A DNA stretch of 54,200 nucleotides from Desulfuromonadales bacterium (lineage in GTDB: Bacteria; Desulfobacterota; Desulfuromonadia; Desulfuromonadales; JAAXQG01): assembly GCA_012974445.1 (NCBI GenBank), contig JAAXQG010000289.1, positions 1-54,200 of the forward strand. Reading direction: 5' to 3'. The notes under the pieces are model-generated. The model ran no database searches. It had not been told where the DNA came from and saw only the letters and a list, made by a program, of their open reading frames with translations. Shown one piece after another: positions 24,823 to 33,949 of the stretch. Each line of letters starts with the position of its first letter. Positions within the stretch are counted from its first letter, which is position 1. A program made the position numbers and the translations under genes.

Positions 24823-25831
24823 CCTTGCCTCCACGGCCAGGAATCGCAATGCGCCCTTCGTCTTCGAGCTTGAGAGCCACCTGGATGATTACACGCTGCT
24901 TCTGCTCCACATCGGAGAGCCTCACCGGTCCCATGGCTTCGAGATCTTCCTGAATCATATCCGCAGCCCGTTGCGAGATATTGCCGAAGACCTTGTCTCT
25001 CATCTCTTCCGATGCGGTCTTGAGAGAAATGGTCAACGTATCATTGTCGATCTCTCGCAGGATCAGCTGCAGGGCGCGGCCGTCCAGTCCCTCGAGATTA
25101 TCGAAGGTGAACATCTTTTTGCGAATTTCTTCGGCCATGTCTGCATCCCGAATATCCAGGTTGGTCAGGATATCCTTGTCGGCGCCCTTTTCCATCTTGG
25201 CGAGAATTTCCACCACCTTGTCGACCCCACCCAAAGCCCGGCGTTCCTGGCCGACCACAACTCCGATCTCGCGCTGGAGAGCATCTTCGATCTCGGCAAT
25301 GACTCCCGGGGAGACCTTCTCGGTCTTGGCAATACGGAACATGATATCCGGGCGGATATCCTCCGGGAGATTGGCGATGATGCGACTAGTATGCTCAGCC
25401 TTTTGGGTGGAGAGAATCAGAGCTACGGTCTGCGGATGCTCTGCCTCCAGCAGGGAGGCCACCATCTTGGGATCCATCATCGCGATGGTCTCCAGGGGGC
25501 GCCCTTCGCTACCGGCCTCAACCTGATCGATCAGCCTCTCCGCCTCTTCCGGGTCCACTGCACCGAGAATGGCGTTTTTGTAGAAATCTCCGCCCCGAAC
25601 AAAGAGACCGCCACTTTCGGTCTGCTTGGATTTATATTCGTCCATAACCTGCTGAGCGACCTCGGGCGCCACATGATCCATGTCCATCATGCAGCGACTG
25701 ATCAAACGAACCTCGGAGGCGTCAAGTTCACGAAAAACCTTCGCAGTGGCTTCTTCGCCGAGACAGAAAAGCAGAATAGCCGCCTTCTCTGCGCCCTTAA
25801 GCCGAGACTCCTTTGCCTGACTTCTTCTCAT
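24809..25831 (-). CDS. fliG: Flagellar motor switch protein FliG
   Basis: FliG connects the MS-ring to the C-ring and receives torque from MotA. The 340-residue protein has the N-terminal domain (KGAEKAAILLFCLGEEATAK), the middle-domain EHPQ motif (EAEHPQTVALILSTQ) and the C-terminal torque helix region GRALQLILREIDNDTLTISL with KTASEEMRDKVFGNISQRAA. It starts 4 bases after fliF and overlaps fliH. Confidence 0.97.
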   Translation of the reverse strand: MRRSQAKESRLKGAEKAAILLFCLGEEATAKVFRELDASEVRLISRCMMDMDHVAPEVAQQVMDEYKSKQTESGGLFVRGGDFYKNAILGAVDPEEAERLIDQVEAGSEGRPLETIAMMDPKMVASLLEAEHPQTVALILSTQKAEHTSRIIANLPEDIRPDIMFRIAKTEKVSPGVIAEIEDALQREIGVVVGQERRALGGVDKVVEILAKMEKGADKDILTNLDIRDADMAEEIRKKMFTFDNLEGLDGRALQLILREIDNDTLTISLKTASEEMRDKVFGNISQRAADMIQEDLEAMGPVRLSDVEQKQRVIIQVALKLEDEGRIAIPGRGGKDVLV

Positions 25832-25835
25832 CGAG

Positions 25836-27386
25836 CTAACCTTCCTTCAGCCAGGTCTTGATAACCTTGGTCGGCGAGGCAGTTCCACGAAGAATTTCCT
25901 GGCTCGCCCGGGAGAGCGGATCCTCAGGGCTTGGCAGAGCCTGTCCAGACATCTCCATTTCAAGTTCCTCAACCGTTTTCATGGGAGTAGCCTCAAGGGT
26001 TTCCCCCCTCATCGTTTTCACCATGGGACGCACAAGCAGCCAGTACAGCAGCAGCAGTCCGAGGCTCAGCAGTGCATATTTTACATAGGGTAAAAATTCG
26101 TAGTAAGACGACAGATCGGTGGGCTGCAGCATGGGGTCATCCAAGAAGTTGCTCTCAAACACCATGGAAACAACTTCGAGGGTATCGCCACGGGAGGCAT
26201 CGATACCCAGGGCGCTGCGCACCATGTTTTTCATGGATTCCAGCTCTTCGGTGGTCCGGGAAGCATAACTGCTCTGCCCGCCTTCCCCCTGAACCAGACG
26301 GTCAGCAACCAGTACGGCAACGGAAAGTTTGGATACCGTGCCCACCGGCGTGACGATTTTGCTCACCGTGCGACTGACTTCGTAATTAATCGTCTCTTCC
26401 GAGCGCGATGAGGCATCCCGACTCTGAGTGGCAACGCTTCCTGGCTGATCCAGGTTCGACTGGACACCGGGTACACCGCCAGTTCCAACGCCTTCGCTCT
26501 TCTCCTCCGAGAGCTGCTCGCTACGCACCACAGGACTGGTAGGATCGTAGAGTTCCTCCGTCTTCTCCACCTGAACGAAGTCCAGAGTCGCCGTAACCTT
26601 TACCAGGGAGCTTCCAGCCCCCAGCGCCCGATCAAGCATAGACTGGGCGCGGGACTCGAGTCGGCGCTCTACGATCTGTTGATAATCAAGCATGCCAGGC
26701 GTCATAGGACCTTGTGCACGATCATCGGCAGGCTTGCTCAGCACCGATCCAACGGCATCGACAACGGTCACATTCTCCGGCTCCAACCCATCAACGCTTC
26801 CAGCCACCAAATGAACGATGCCCTGAATCTGACTCTCTTTAAGTCGACCGCCGGGAACCAGCTTGAGGATGACCGAAGCGCTGGCCTGCTGCTGCTGCTC
26901 CTTGAAGAGTCTCTTTTCAGGAAGAGCCAGATGCACCCGCGCTCCCTCCACGGGGTTTAGCGACGAGACGGTTCGAGCCAGCTCCCCTTCGAGGGCACGA
27001 CGATAATTGACCTTCTGGGCAAAATCGGTCATGCCGAAACTCGCCTTATCGAAGATCTCAAAACCTACCCCGCCCCCCTGGGGCAGACCCGCGCCGGACA
27101 TATCAAGCCTCAGCTCATATACCTGGTCGGCAGGCACAAAAACGGATTGGCCGCCGGCCTCAAGGCGATAGGGAATCTTTTTTTCCTTGAGAAGATTAAC
27201 GACCGCCGATGCATCGGAAGGAACCAGATTGGCATAAAGGAGGGTGTAATCGGCGACCCGAGCCTGAAAAATGATAATGCTGAAGACAGCCACACAAATC
27301 AGGGCAACGGCTGCAAGACTGAGTTTTCGCTGCAGGGGCCAGCCCATGACAACAGTCAGAAAGGAATTTTTATTTTCTTCGCCCAT
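25836..27386 (-). CDS. fliF: Flagellar MS-ring protein FliF
   Basis: FliF forms the inner-membrane ring on which the basal body is built. The 516-residue protein has an N-terminal membrane segment (about 20-42), two ring-building motifs (LYANLVPSDASAVVNLLKEK and the YscJ-like region with VHLALPEKRLF), a second membrane segment near residue 430 and the C-terminal FliG-binding tail (LRGTASPTKVIKTWLKEG). fliE lies 73 bases upstream; that gap shows no clear promoter or terminator. Confidence 0.97.
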   Translation of the reverse strand: MGEENKNSFLTVVMGWPLQRKLSLAAVALICVAVFSIIIFQARVADYTLLYANLVPSDASAVVNLLKEKKIPYRLEAGGQSVFVPADQVYELRLDMSGAGLPQGGGVGFEIFDKASFGMTDFAQKVNYRRALEGELARTVSSLNPVEGARVHLALPEKRLFKEQQQQASASVILKLVPGGRLKESQIQGIVHLVAGSVDGLEPENVTVVDAVGSVLSKPADDRAQGPMTPGMLDYQQIVERRLESRAQSMLDRALGAGSSLVKVTATLDFVQVEKTEELYDPTSPVVRSEQLSEEKSEGVGTGGVPGVQSNLDQPGSVATQSRDASSRSEETINYEVSRTVSKIVTPVGTVSKLSVAVLVADRLVQGEGGQSSYASRTTEELESMKNMVRSALGIDASRGDTLEVVSMVFESNFLDDPMLQPTDLSSYYEFLPYVKYALLSLGLLLLYWLLVRPMVKTMRGETLEATPMKTVEELEMEMSGQALPSPEDPLSRASQEILRGTASPTKVIKTWLKEG

Positions 27387-27459
27387 CAGGGACAGACTCC
27401 GTCAAACGCTGCAAATGACATAGGGATTGCTGGAAACAAGACGTCAGAGGGTATCTGCA

Positions 27460-27753
27460 TCAGACCTGCATGCGCATGATTTCCTGGTAGGCGTCTACAA
27501 CCTTGTTACGCATAGAAACCATCAGGCGCATGGAAATATCGGCTTTCTCCATGGAGACCATTACTTCATGCAGGTTTTTACTTCCACCAGCATGCACCCC
27601 CTGCATCGCCTTGTCCGACTCGCCCTGCAGGCGATTGACTTCGGAGATGGCCCCCTTGAGAACATCCTGAAAACCGGGAGCAGCAACGGGAGCGGCTCCG
27701 GTGCCTTGGATGTCGGGAAACTGTATCTGTCCGGCTACGGCAACTTTTTCCAT
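27460..27753 (-). CDS. fliE: MS-ring/rod junction protein FliE
   Basis: FliE is the first periplasmic subunit and adapts the rod to the MS-ring. The 97-residue length and C-terminal sequence (HEVMVSMEKADISMRLMVSM, then RNKVVDAYQEIMRMQV) are typical. It follows flgC by 7 bases. Confidence 0.96.
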   Translation of the reverse strand: MEKVAVAGQIQFPDIQGTGAAPVAAPGFQDVLKGAISEVNRLQGESDKAMQGVHAGGSKNLHEVMVSMEKADISMRLMVSMRNKVVDAYQEIMRMQV

Positions 27754-27760
27754 GGGTGAC

Positions 27761-28192
27761 CTACCTTCCTATCTCCAGCGCCTTGAGCGCCATTCTCTTT
27801 GCTGCCTTAATGGCATTGGCATTCGCCTCATATGAGCGCGACGCACTGGTCATGTCGGAGATCTCTTCGAGAAGATTAATATTCGGCATGGCCACCATAC
27901 CTGTGTCGTCGGCATCAGGATGAGAGGGGTTATAAATCATTTTGGCCGGCCGAGGGTTGTCTTGTATAGAATCCACCTGCACACCCTGTACCGCCCGGCG
28001 CATACTATGATCCAGACGGGATGCAAAACTGCGGGAATCGGGGGTAAAGACAACATCCTTCTTGATGTAGGGGCCCCCCTCGGGAGTACGGGTCGTTGCG
28101 ATGTTTGCCAGATTGGAACTGACCACATTCAATCGGGTTCGCTGCGCCTTAAGCCCCGAAGAGCTGACCTGCATGGAATCGAACAGATCCAT
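27761..28192 (-). CDS. flgC: Proximal rod protein FlgC
   Basis: FlgC is a rod subunit. At 143 residues it shows the rod signature LNVVSSNLANIATTRTPEGG near the N-terminus and the C-terminal helix MTSASRSYEANANAIKAAKR. YIKKDVVFTPDSRSF and NPSHPDADDTGMVAMPNINL are also family hallmarks. It lies 11 bases after flgB. Confidence 0.97.
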   Translation of the reverse strand: MDLFDSMQVSSSGLKAQRTRLNVVSSNLANIATTRTPEGGPYIKKDVVFTPDSRSFASRLDHSMRRAVQGVQVDSIQDNPRPAKMIYNPSHPDADDTGMVAMPNINLLEEISDMTSASRSYEANANAIKAAKRMALKALEIGR

Positions 28193-28203
28193 CCGAACCT
28201 CCT

Positions 28204-28617
28204 CTATCTACCGTCCTGGGCTGCGTATTTGAGCATACCCAGCTTCTTGCTGATCATCTGGGTGGCTGCCTGATACATAATCTGATTTTCGGACAGACGC
28301 ATCATTTCATCGTCCACGTTCACGCCGTTACCATCACCAAGGCCTGCACGGTCGGGCTCACGAATAACTCGCCCCTGTACTGAGGCAATGCTGTCGGCAG
28401 TAACCGGAAAATGACGAACGTTGCCGGCACGCTCGGAAGCCTGGGGCTTTTCGAGCGCCCGCTTAAGATCCTGCTCAAACTCAAGACGCGCAGGGGCGTA
28501 ACCGGGAGTTTCAGCATTGGCGATATTTGATGCAAGCATCTGCTGGCTTCGAGTCCGGAGGTCGAGCACCTTCTCCATCAACCCGACCGTATTGTCAAAA
28601 AGACCTAACTGCGGCAT
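28204..28617 (-). CDS. flgB: Proximal rod protein FlgB
   Basis: FlgB is a rod subunit of 137 residues with TRSQQMLASNIANAETPGYA near residue 25 and the C-terminal MMRLSENQIMYQAATQMISK. An AAAGGAGG ribosome site precedes the start. The 88 bases between it and the upstream TPR gene contain no convincing promoter or terminator, so it is probably co-transcribed with that gene. Confidence 0.96.
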   Translation of the reverse strand: MPQLGLFDNTVGLMEKVLDLRTRSQQMLASNIANAETPGYAPARLEFEQDLKRALEKPQASERAGNVRHFPVTADSIASVQGRVIREPDRAGLGDGNGVNVDDEMMRLSENQIMYQAATQMISKKLGMLKYAAQDGR

Positions 28618-28705
28618 CCCGACCTCCTTTCATTTTTCGTCATAAACTGTTTTTTCCAGCCAAGCATAGGAGCACAGAAACCGAAGAAAATCAATTCCCT
28701 TGATG

Positions 28706-31075
28706 TCAAAGTTTTGGCTCAAGCCGCATCTTCCGCTCCAGCTCAGCCGCCGCCTCTGCGGCAAGGCGCTTCCAGAGGGGATCCCTTCCCTCTTCGACCA
28801 GATCAGTAAAATATTTTAGGGCGAGCCCCCGATCGCTAGAAGAAAAAATCTGCCCCAGACGATATTTTGACTGATCTCCATGGGCCGTGCCTTGGGCCAG
28901 AGCTTCGTAAAGGGACTGGCTCCTGCCCTGCTCACCGCGAGCAAAAAAGATCTCTGCTCTCATGAAGATGGCCTGCTGCTGTCGCCCATCCAGCCCCGCC
29001 CCAGCAAGAAACGCTGCGGCCCCGTCAAGCTCTCCGGAGGCCAGAAGCACCCGTCCAGCCCAGAGGTCAACGGCCTCCGAACGGGGGTAGTCCACCCTGA
29101 GAAGCTCCCGCGCCTCCTCTATTCGCCCTGCCTCATAGAGCCCCCGCAGCAGCAGAACAAAGATCTCGGCAGCGTCCGCCCCTTGCGGAAAAGAGCTGAG
29201 GTATTCACCAGCGTAACGCGACACAAGATCCACCTCTTCTGCTTCAAGCAAAACCCGGACCATTGGCAAATATACGGCTTCAGCCTCAGGGCGCCCCTGA
29301 GCCGCATCACGAATAAAGAGAAAAACAGAGTAGGCTCGATCCAGTAGTCCAATACGGGAAAAGGCCCGAGCTAAAGAGGTAAGAAAATCATGGGACAGTA
29401 CGCCGGAAAGAATCAGTTCCCTGTTTTGCTCCACCAGAATAAGGGCCTCGAACTCCTGCCCCTTACTCAGATGCTCCTCCACAACGACCGGCAGCAGCTC
29501 GGTAAGCAGATAGTCAGCCTCAGACCGAAGGGAACCACTGCCGAAATCCCGAACAAAGGCCATTAAAAATTCGACGCTGCGCACGTTATCATGAAGCAGA
29601 AAGTAAAGCAGGGCCTGCTTAAAAGCCGCCTCCTCCCTCAACTTCCTCAAGGGGGCCTGAATGGCAAGGGTGCCATACTCCACCGCCGCCTGCAGCCGTC
29701 TATTTTCCCCAGAACTCAACACAGCGTAATCACTAAGTCGCAGACCGGAGCGGAGACCGACCTCCTGGGCCGCATAGCGCGATTTGAGCTGCCGAAAAAG
29801 GAGCAAAGCCAACTTCCTCTCCCCGCCCTTGAAATAGGACTGCCCCGACCTGAAGAGCGCAAGCCCCTGCCCGAGCTGCCCCTCCAGAGCGGCAGCAAGA
29901 GCCTCCCAGGCCTTTGCTGCCCGAGGGTAATCGCCTCTTTGATGAAGCAGCTCGGCGTAGGCCCTCAAGGTCTCCGGACGACTCCACAGTGGATCCTGAT
30001 CCGGCAAAACACCGAGAACCTTCCATGCCCCCTCGTAATCTCCGAGCATCACCATCGCCTCGGCACTACGAACCTTGAAAGCCGCCCCCCCGCCTTCGTT
30101 TTTCGAAGCCCGCTCAATAACCTCTCGCGGCTTATCGATGCTCAAATATATTTCGGCCTCCAGCAGATCAAAGGCAGCATGAACCTCCGGGTCGGTTCCC
30201 AGCTCTGAACGAGCCCGAAAGAGCTCCCCCAAACCAAGGTAGGGAGATCCATTTCGTACCAGCAGCAAAGCCCTCAGATAAGCGGCACGACTGCGCAGTC
30301 CCCCCTCCACCACCAGGGCGTCCAACTCTTCTTTCGCCTCCCCATCAAGGCCCTGTTGCGCCAGAGCCTCTACCAGCCCCAGGTTGCGCAACATCCGATC
30401 TCCCCCCGACAACAAAGAAGGTTCAAGAGCCCGAAGCAACCCCTTCCCCTCTCGTCCCTGTCCTTGCGCAACCAGGGAAAACCCAGGCAGCAACACTGGC
30501 GAAGCCTCAGGAAGAGGCAGAGACACGAGGGCAAAACCAGGGGATATAGGTACGAAAACCGGAGACTGATATTCAGCAAAAAAATCCAGCCAGCGCCCGG
30601 CATAATCGGAACGCAAGCTCTGAAGACTCAAGACAGAATCTGGCGATTTCCTGCCCCGACCGGACTGCGACATAACGATCGCAGGTCGCGCCAAAGCATC
30701 TTCGCCCCAGAAGACATCGAGAATAATCCGGTCGGGGCGAGACGAGGAGCGACTGTCGACATGACTGGGAGCGCGCCTCAATAAAAACGTGACCATCACA
30801 TCGCTGCCCTGAGCTGCATAGGAAAGTCGAATCAGGGCGCTATCCTCAGGCACCGGAGCAACCAAACTCTCGACCTTAGTATCGCGCAGAAGAAGATCAA
30901 CCCTCTGCCCCGACTGCTTTACCGAATAGGATGGCACCTGACTGACGCGCAGAACGAACTGACTGGAGCCTGGCCCATCTTCTTTCGATATTCCCATCAA
31001 TCGGGCTGTTGCTCCTTCAGCATTAAGTGGAGAAACAGCCGAAAAACAAATAAACAGAAATAAAACGAACCTCAT
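28706..31075 (-). CDS. Secreted TPR-repeat protein with AMIN-like N-terminal domain
   Basis: The 789-residue protein has a signal peptide (about 1-20) and a beta-rich region (about 22-125, with SQFVLRVSQVPSYSVKQSGQ and RLSYAAQGSDVMVTFLLRRA). That region resembles AMIN domains, which bind peptidoglycan or secretin-like complexes. From about residue 210 to the end it consists of helical TPR-like repeats rich in Leu, Ala and Glu. It should act in the periplasm. It lies directly upstream of flgB on the same strand and behind a sigma-54 promoter candidate, so it looks like the first gene of the flagellar operon. Similar TPR genes next to flgB occur in Geobacter relatives as I recall. The exact function is unknown. 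Confidence 0.7.
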   Translation of the reverse strand: MRFVLFLFICFSAVSPLNAEGATARLMGISKEDGPGSSQFVLRVSQVPSYSVKQSGQRVDLLLRDTKVESLVAPVPEDSALIRLSYAAQGSDVMVTFLLRRAPSHVDSRSSSRPDRIILDVFWGEDALARPAIVMSQSGRGRKSPDSVLSLQSLRSDYAGRWLDFFAEYQSPVFVPISPGFALVSLPLPEASPVLLPGFSLVAQGQGREGKGLLRALEPSLLSGGDRMLRNLGLVEALAQQGLDGEAKEELDALVVEGGLRSRAAYLRALLLVRNGSPYLGLGELFRARSELGTDPEVHAAFDLLEAEIYLSIDKPREVIERASKNEGGGAAFKVRSAEAMVMLGDYEGAWKVLGVLPDQDPLWSRPETLRAYAELLHQRGDYPRAAKAWEALAAALEGQLGQGLALFRSGQSYFKGGERKLALLLFRQLKSRYAAQEVGLRSGLRLSDYAVLSSGENRRLQAAVEYGTLAIQAPLRKLREEAAFKQALLYFLLHDNVRSVEFLMAFVRDFGSGSLRSEADYLLTELLPVVVEEHLSKGQEFEALILVEQNRELILSGVLSHDFLTSLARAFSRIGLLDRAYSVFLFIRDAAQGRPEAEAVYLPMVRVLLEAEEVDLVSRYAGEYLSSFPQGADAAEIFVLLLRGLYEAGRIEEARELLRVDYPRSEAVDLWAGRVLLASGELDGAAAFLAGAGLDGRQQQAIFMRAEIFFARGEQGRSQSLYEALAQGTAHGDQSKYRLGQIFSSSDRGLALKYFTDLVEEGRDPLWKRLAAEAAAELERKMRLEPKL

Positions 31076-31464
31076 TTCACCTCACCAACTTCAACAGCGC
31101 CCCCAGAAACAGCGGCGCCTGAGCCTGCTCCAGCCGAACAAAACAATCGGACAGATCCTGCCCAATCCCTCAAAATCTAGATCTTAACGCTTTAGCTAAT
31201 TTCACGCCAACTCTTTAACTCCGACAAAACTTGCTTGCAGCTGCTATACTTAAAATTATACAATTTTATGCAATTTCCTTTCATTTTCGCATTCACAGAA
31301 TAGATCCGGACCCAAAGAGAGGTCCACAGCAAAAGAGCCAACCCACCGGAAATAAAACATATTTTTTTGGTGACAAGGAGGCCTCGGGCCTCTAAAATAT
31401 AATGCCTGCTCGTTTTGAGCATGCCCCGCTTCTATCTAATTACGACAATAACGAGGGATGGCTC
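31076..31464. other. Divergent intergenic region between the TPR/flagellar operon and cheA
   Basis: About 390 bases with lower GC than the flanks and no credible gene. The minus-strand side carries a good sigma-54 motif (31194-31209). The plus-strand side has a TATAAT (31398-31403) about 60 bases before the cheA start but no matching -35. The short frames here lack ribosome sites and protein-like composition. Confidence 0.7.
31194..31209 (-). promoter_or_regulatory. Candidate sigma-54 promoter for the TPR-flgB operon
   Basis: The minus strand reads TGGCGTGAAATTAGCT. Compared with TGGCACG-N4-TTGCW it matches TGGC, the G at position 7, the first T of the -12 block, GC and the final W, with exact GG-N10-GC spacing. 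Transcription would start near 31182, about 107 bases before the TPR gene. This leaves room for an untranslated leader. Confidence 0.65.
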
Positions 31465-33927
31465 ATGAGTGAAGTATCGGAAGATCAGATTGAGATAATC
31501 CAGGAGTTCATCCAAGAAAGCCAGGACATGATCGACCAGCTCGAGCCTACGATTATCGAGCTGGGGCAGAGCTGTCAGGATGTTGACTGCTGGCAGACCC
31601 TGAACTGCACCAAAACTGACTGCCCCCGCCATGGCAAGACCCTGAGCTCCCCCTGCTGGCTGCGCTTCGGCCACATAGGCGAGGGCGACGGAAGCTGCGT
31701 ATTTACCGAGTCCAAGCAGGACTGCCTGAGCTGTCAGGTCTTTGAGATGGTCAACGGCGAGGGGCTGACCATGAACGCCATCTTCCGGCTTTTCCACTCC
31801 ATGAAAGGAAGTGCCGGATTCCTAGAATTCAACAATATCACCCGCGCGGCACATTCAGCGGAGAACCTCCTTGATCTCATCCGTTCCGGCGGCATCAAGA
31901 TGCAACCTTCCCACGTCAACCTTCTCTGCAAAGCCTGTGACTTTGCCAAGGATGCCCTGGACTGGGTTTCGCAGAACCACACAGACACCGACATGGGGGC
32001 CCAGGCCGACGACATCACCAGCACACTGCAGGAAGCTATCGATGAGGCCAAGGCACTGGCCCAGCAGGCCACCCTCGAGTTCAGAGAACAGGCACCCGAT
32101 GCGGCCGCACCCGAAACCGACCTGCTCTCGGATCTGATCACACCGGAGATGCTCGAGCGCTTCGTTCAGGAAGCCGAAGAGCTGCTCCTGAACTCGGAAC
32201 AGGGCTTCCTGAGCTGGTCCAACAATCTCGAAGACACGGAAATCCTCGGGGAACTCTTCCGCAATATTCACAGCTTCAAGGGTAACTGCGGCTTTTTCGG
32301 CTACAGCGCCCTGGAACGACTCAGCCATCAGATGGAGACCGTATTGGATGCGGCTAAGTCCGGCAAGAAACTCTCCCAGGACAACCCGGCTGAAATCCTG
32401 CTTGAGCTTATCGATGCATTAAAAGAAGGCGTTTCCGACATCTCCCAAGGGGGCAAGGGGGCAGTCTCCGATATCGAAGTTCATCTTAAAAAAATACAGG
32501 CCCTGATCCCGGAGGGGAGTGAATCAGGCGCAGGAGATACTCCAAAACTGCTGGGGGAACTCCTCATCGACCAGGGGGTGTGCGAAGACGATATCCGCCA
32601 GGCGGTAGAAACCCAGCGCAAGCCCGTGGGAGAGATTCTTGTCAACATGGGCAAGGCATCTCCAGACCAGGTCCAGGAGGCGCTGAGCCGCCAGGAAAAA
32701 ACTCGGCAGGCTGAGAAAAAAACGGTCGCAGCACCGGCCAAAGCCAAACAGGCTCCGGCTGCACGCCAGGACATCCGGGTCGAGCTGGACAAGCTGGACA
32801 ATCTTATCAACCTGATCGGCGAGATGGTTATCGCCGAGAACATGCTCATCCACAACCCCGACATCGAAGGGCTGGAACTGGAGAACTTCAACAAGGCCGC
32901 TCAGCAGATGGGCAAAATCGTCCGCGACCTGCAGGAGATGGCCATGCTGATCAGGATGATTCCCGTCTCGGGACTCTTCCGGCGCATGATCCGGCTGGTA
33001 CACGATCTCTCCCGAAAATCGGGCAAAAAGGTCGAGCTCATTCTCTCCGGCGAAGAGACCGAGGTAGACAAGACCGTTATCGAAACCATCACTGACCCCC
33101 TGGTCCACCTGCTGCGCAACTCTCTTGACCACGGACTGGAGCCCCCCGAAGAACGCATCGCCAACGGTAAAGTTGAAAAAGGGGTCGTTCGCCTCTCGGC
33201 GCGTCACGAGGAGGGGGAGGTCTGGATTATCATCGAGGACGATGGACGCGGCCTGAACAAGGAAAAAATCCTCTCCAAGGCCATCGAAAAGGGACTGGTT
33301 GAGGGAGACGGATCCGATCTCTCCGACAAGGAGATTTACAATCTCATCTTCCAGGCGGGATTCTCAACCGCCGACAAGATCACCGACGTCTCGGGCCGGG
33401 GCGTCGGCATGGACGTGGTCAAGCAGAACCTCGAAAAGGTCAAAGGCAAGATCGACGTCAACTCCCAGCCGGGCAAGGGCAGTCGAATCACCCTGCGCAT
33501 CCCCCTGACCATGGCGATCATCGACGGTATGCTGGTACGAGTTGGTGGCACCACCTGCATCGTGCCCACCCTCAACATCCGGGAGGCCTTTCGACCCTCA
33601 GAGGGAATCATCACCACTACCCCCGAAGGCAAAGAGCTGGTGCGGGTCCGGGAAGAATTTCTCTCCATCGTACGGCTGCACAGCGTCCTGTCCAAGGCGC
33701 CTGATTCACAGAACCTGGTAGACGGCACCCTGATCGTGCTGGAGCACCAAGATAGAAGCGCCTGCCTGTTCGTGGATGAAATCATGGGACAGCAGCAAAC
33801 GGTGATCAAGGGCCTCTCAAACTACATCGGAAATGTCCACGGCGTCTCGGGCTGCACCATTCAGGGCAACGGCGAAATCAGCCTGATTCTTGACATTGGC
33901 GGCATTGTAGAGCAGGCCGGACACTAG
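31465..33927 (+). CDS. cheA: Chemotaxis histidine kinase CheA with Cys-rich insert, two Hpt domains and a T2SS-ATPase N-like module
   Basis: I choose the ATG at 31465, preceded by GAGGGA six bases upstream; the frame extends 21 codons further 5' without a good site. The 820-residue protein contains, in order: a first Hpt domain (about 5-175, phospho-accepting His111 in FRLFHSMKGSAGF) split between its first and second helices by an eight-Cys module (Cys37, 42, 48, 53, 64, 78, 87, 90, with CW pairs at 42 and 64); a second Hpt domain (about 225-320, His269 in FRNIHSFKGNCGF); a module resembling the N-terminal domain of type II secretion ATPases (about 352-405); the dimerisation and HATPase domains (LLRNSLDHGLE, DDGRGL, GRGVGMDVV); and a CheW-like domain. 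It passes phosphate to CheY and CheB. No cheW or receptor gene is nearby. Confidence 0.95.
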   Translation: MSEVSEDQIEIIQEFIQESQDMIDQLEPTIIELGQSCQDVDCWQTLNCTKTDCPRHGKTLSSPCWLRFGHIGEGDGSCVFTESKQDCLSCQVFEMVNGEGLTMNAIFRLFHSMKGSAGFLEFNNITRAAHSAENLLDLIRSGGIKMQPSHVNLLCKACDFAKDALDWVSQNHTDTDMGAQADDITSTLQEAIDEAKALAQQATLEFREQAPDAAAPETDLLSDLITPEMLERFVQEAEELLLNSEQGFLSWSNNLEDTEILGELFRNIHSFKGNCGFFGYSALERLSHQMETVLDAAKSGKKLSQDNPAEILLELIDALKEGVSDISQGGKGAVSDIEVHLKKIQALIPEGSESGAGDTPKLLGELLIDQGVCEDDIRQAVETQRKPVGEILVNMGKASPDQVQEALSRQEKTRQAEKKTVAAPAKAKQAPAARQDIRVELDKLDNLINLIGEMVIAENMLIHNPDIEGLELENFNKAAQQMGKIVRDLQEMAMLIRMIPVSGLFRRMIRLVHDLSRKSGKKVELILSGEETEVDKTVIETITDPLVHLLRNSLDHGLEPPEERIANGKVEKGVVRLSARHEEGEVWIIIEDDGRGLNKEKILSKAIEKGLVEGDGSDLSDKEIYNLIFQAGFSTADKITDVSGRGVGMDVVKQNLEKVKGKIDVNSQPGKGSRITLRIPLTMAIIDGMLVRVGGTTCIVPTLNIREAFRPSEGIITTTPEGKELVRVREEFLSIVRLHSVLSKAPDSQNLVDGTLIVLEHQDRSACLFVDEIMGQQQTVIKGLSNYIGNVHGVSGCTIQGNGEISLILDIGGIVEQAGH

Positions 33928-33949
33928 AAACAGAAGAGAGGCAGATGCC

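Noticed and set aside
31370..31403. TGGTGACAAGGAGGCC as a sigma-54 promoter, or TATAAT as a sigma-70 -10 box, for cheA
   Set aside because: The first has GG-N10-GC but almost no other consensus base; the second has no -35 at a usable distance. Neither is strong enough to call.
31192..31422. A 76-codon minus-strand frame upstream of the TPR gene
   Set aside because: It covers the AT-rich promoter region, has no ribosome site and overlaps the sigma-54 candidate.
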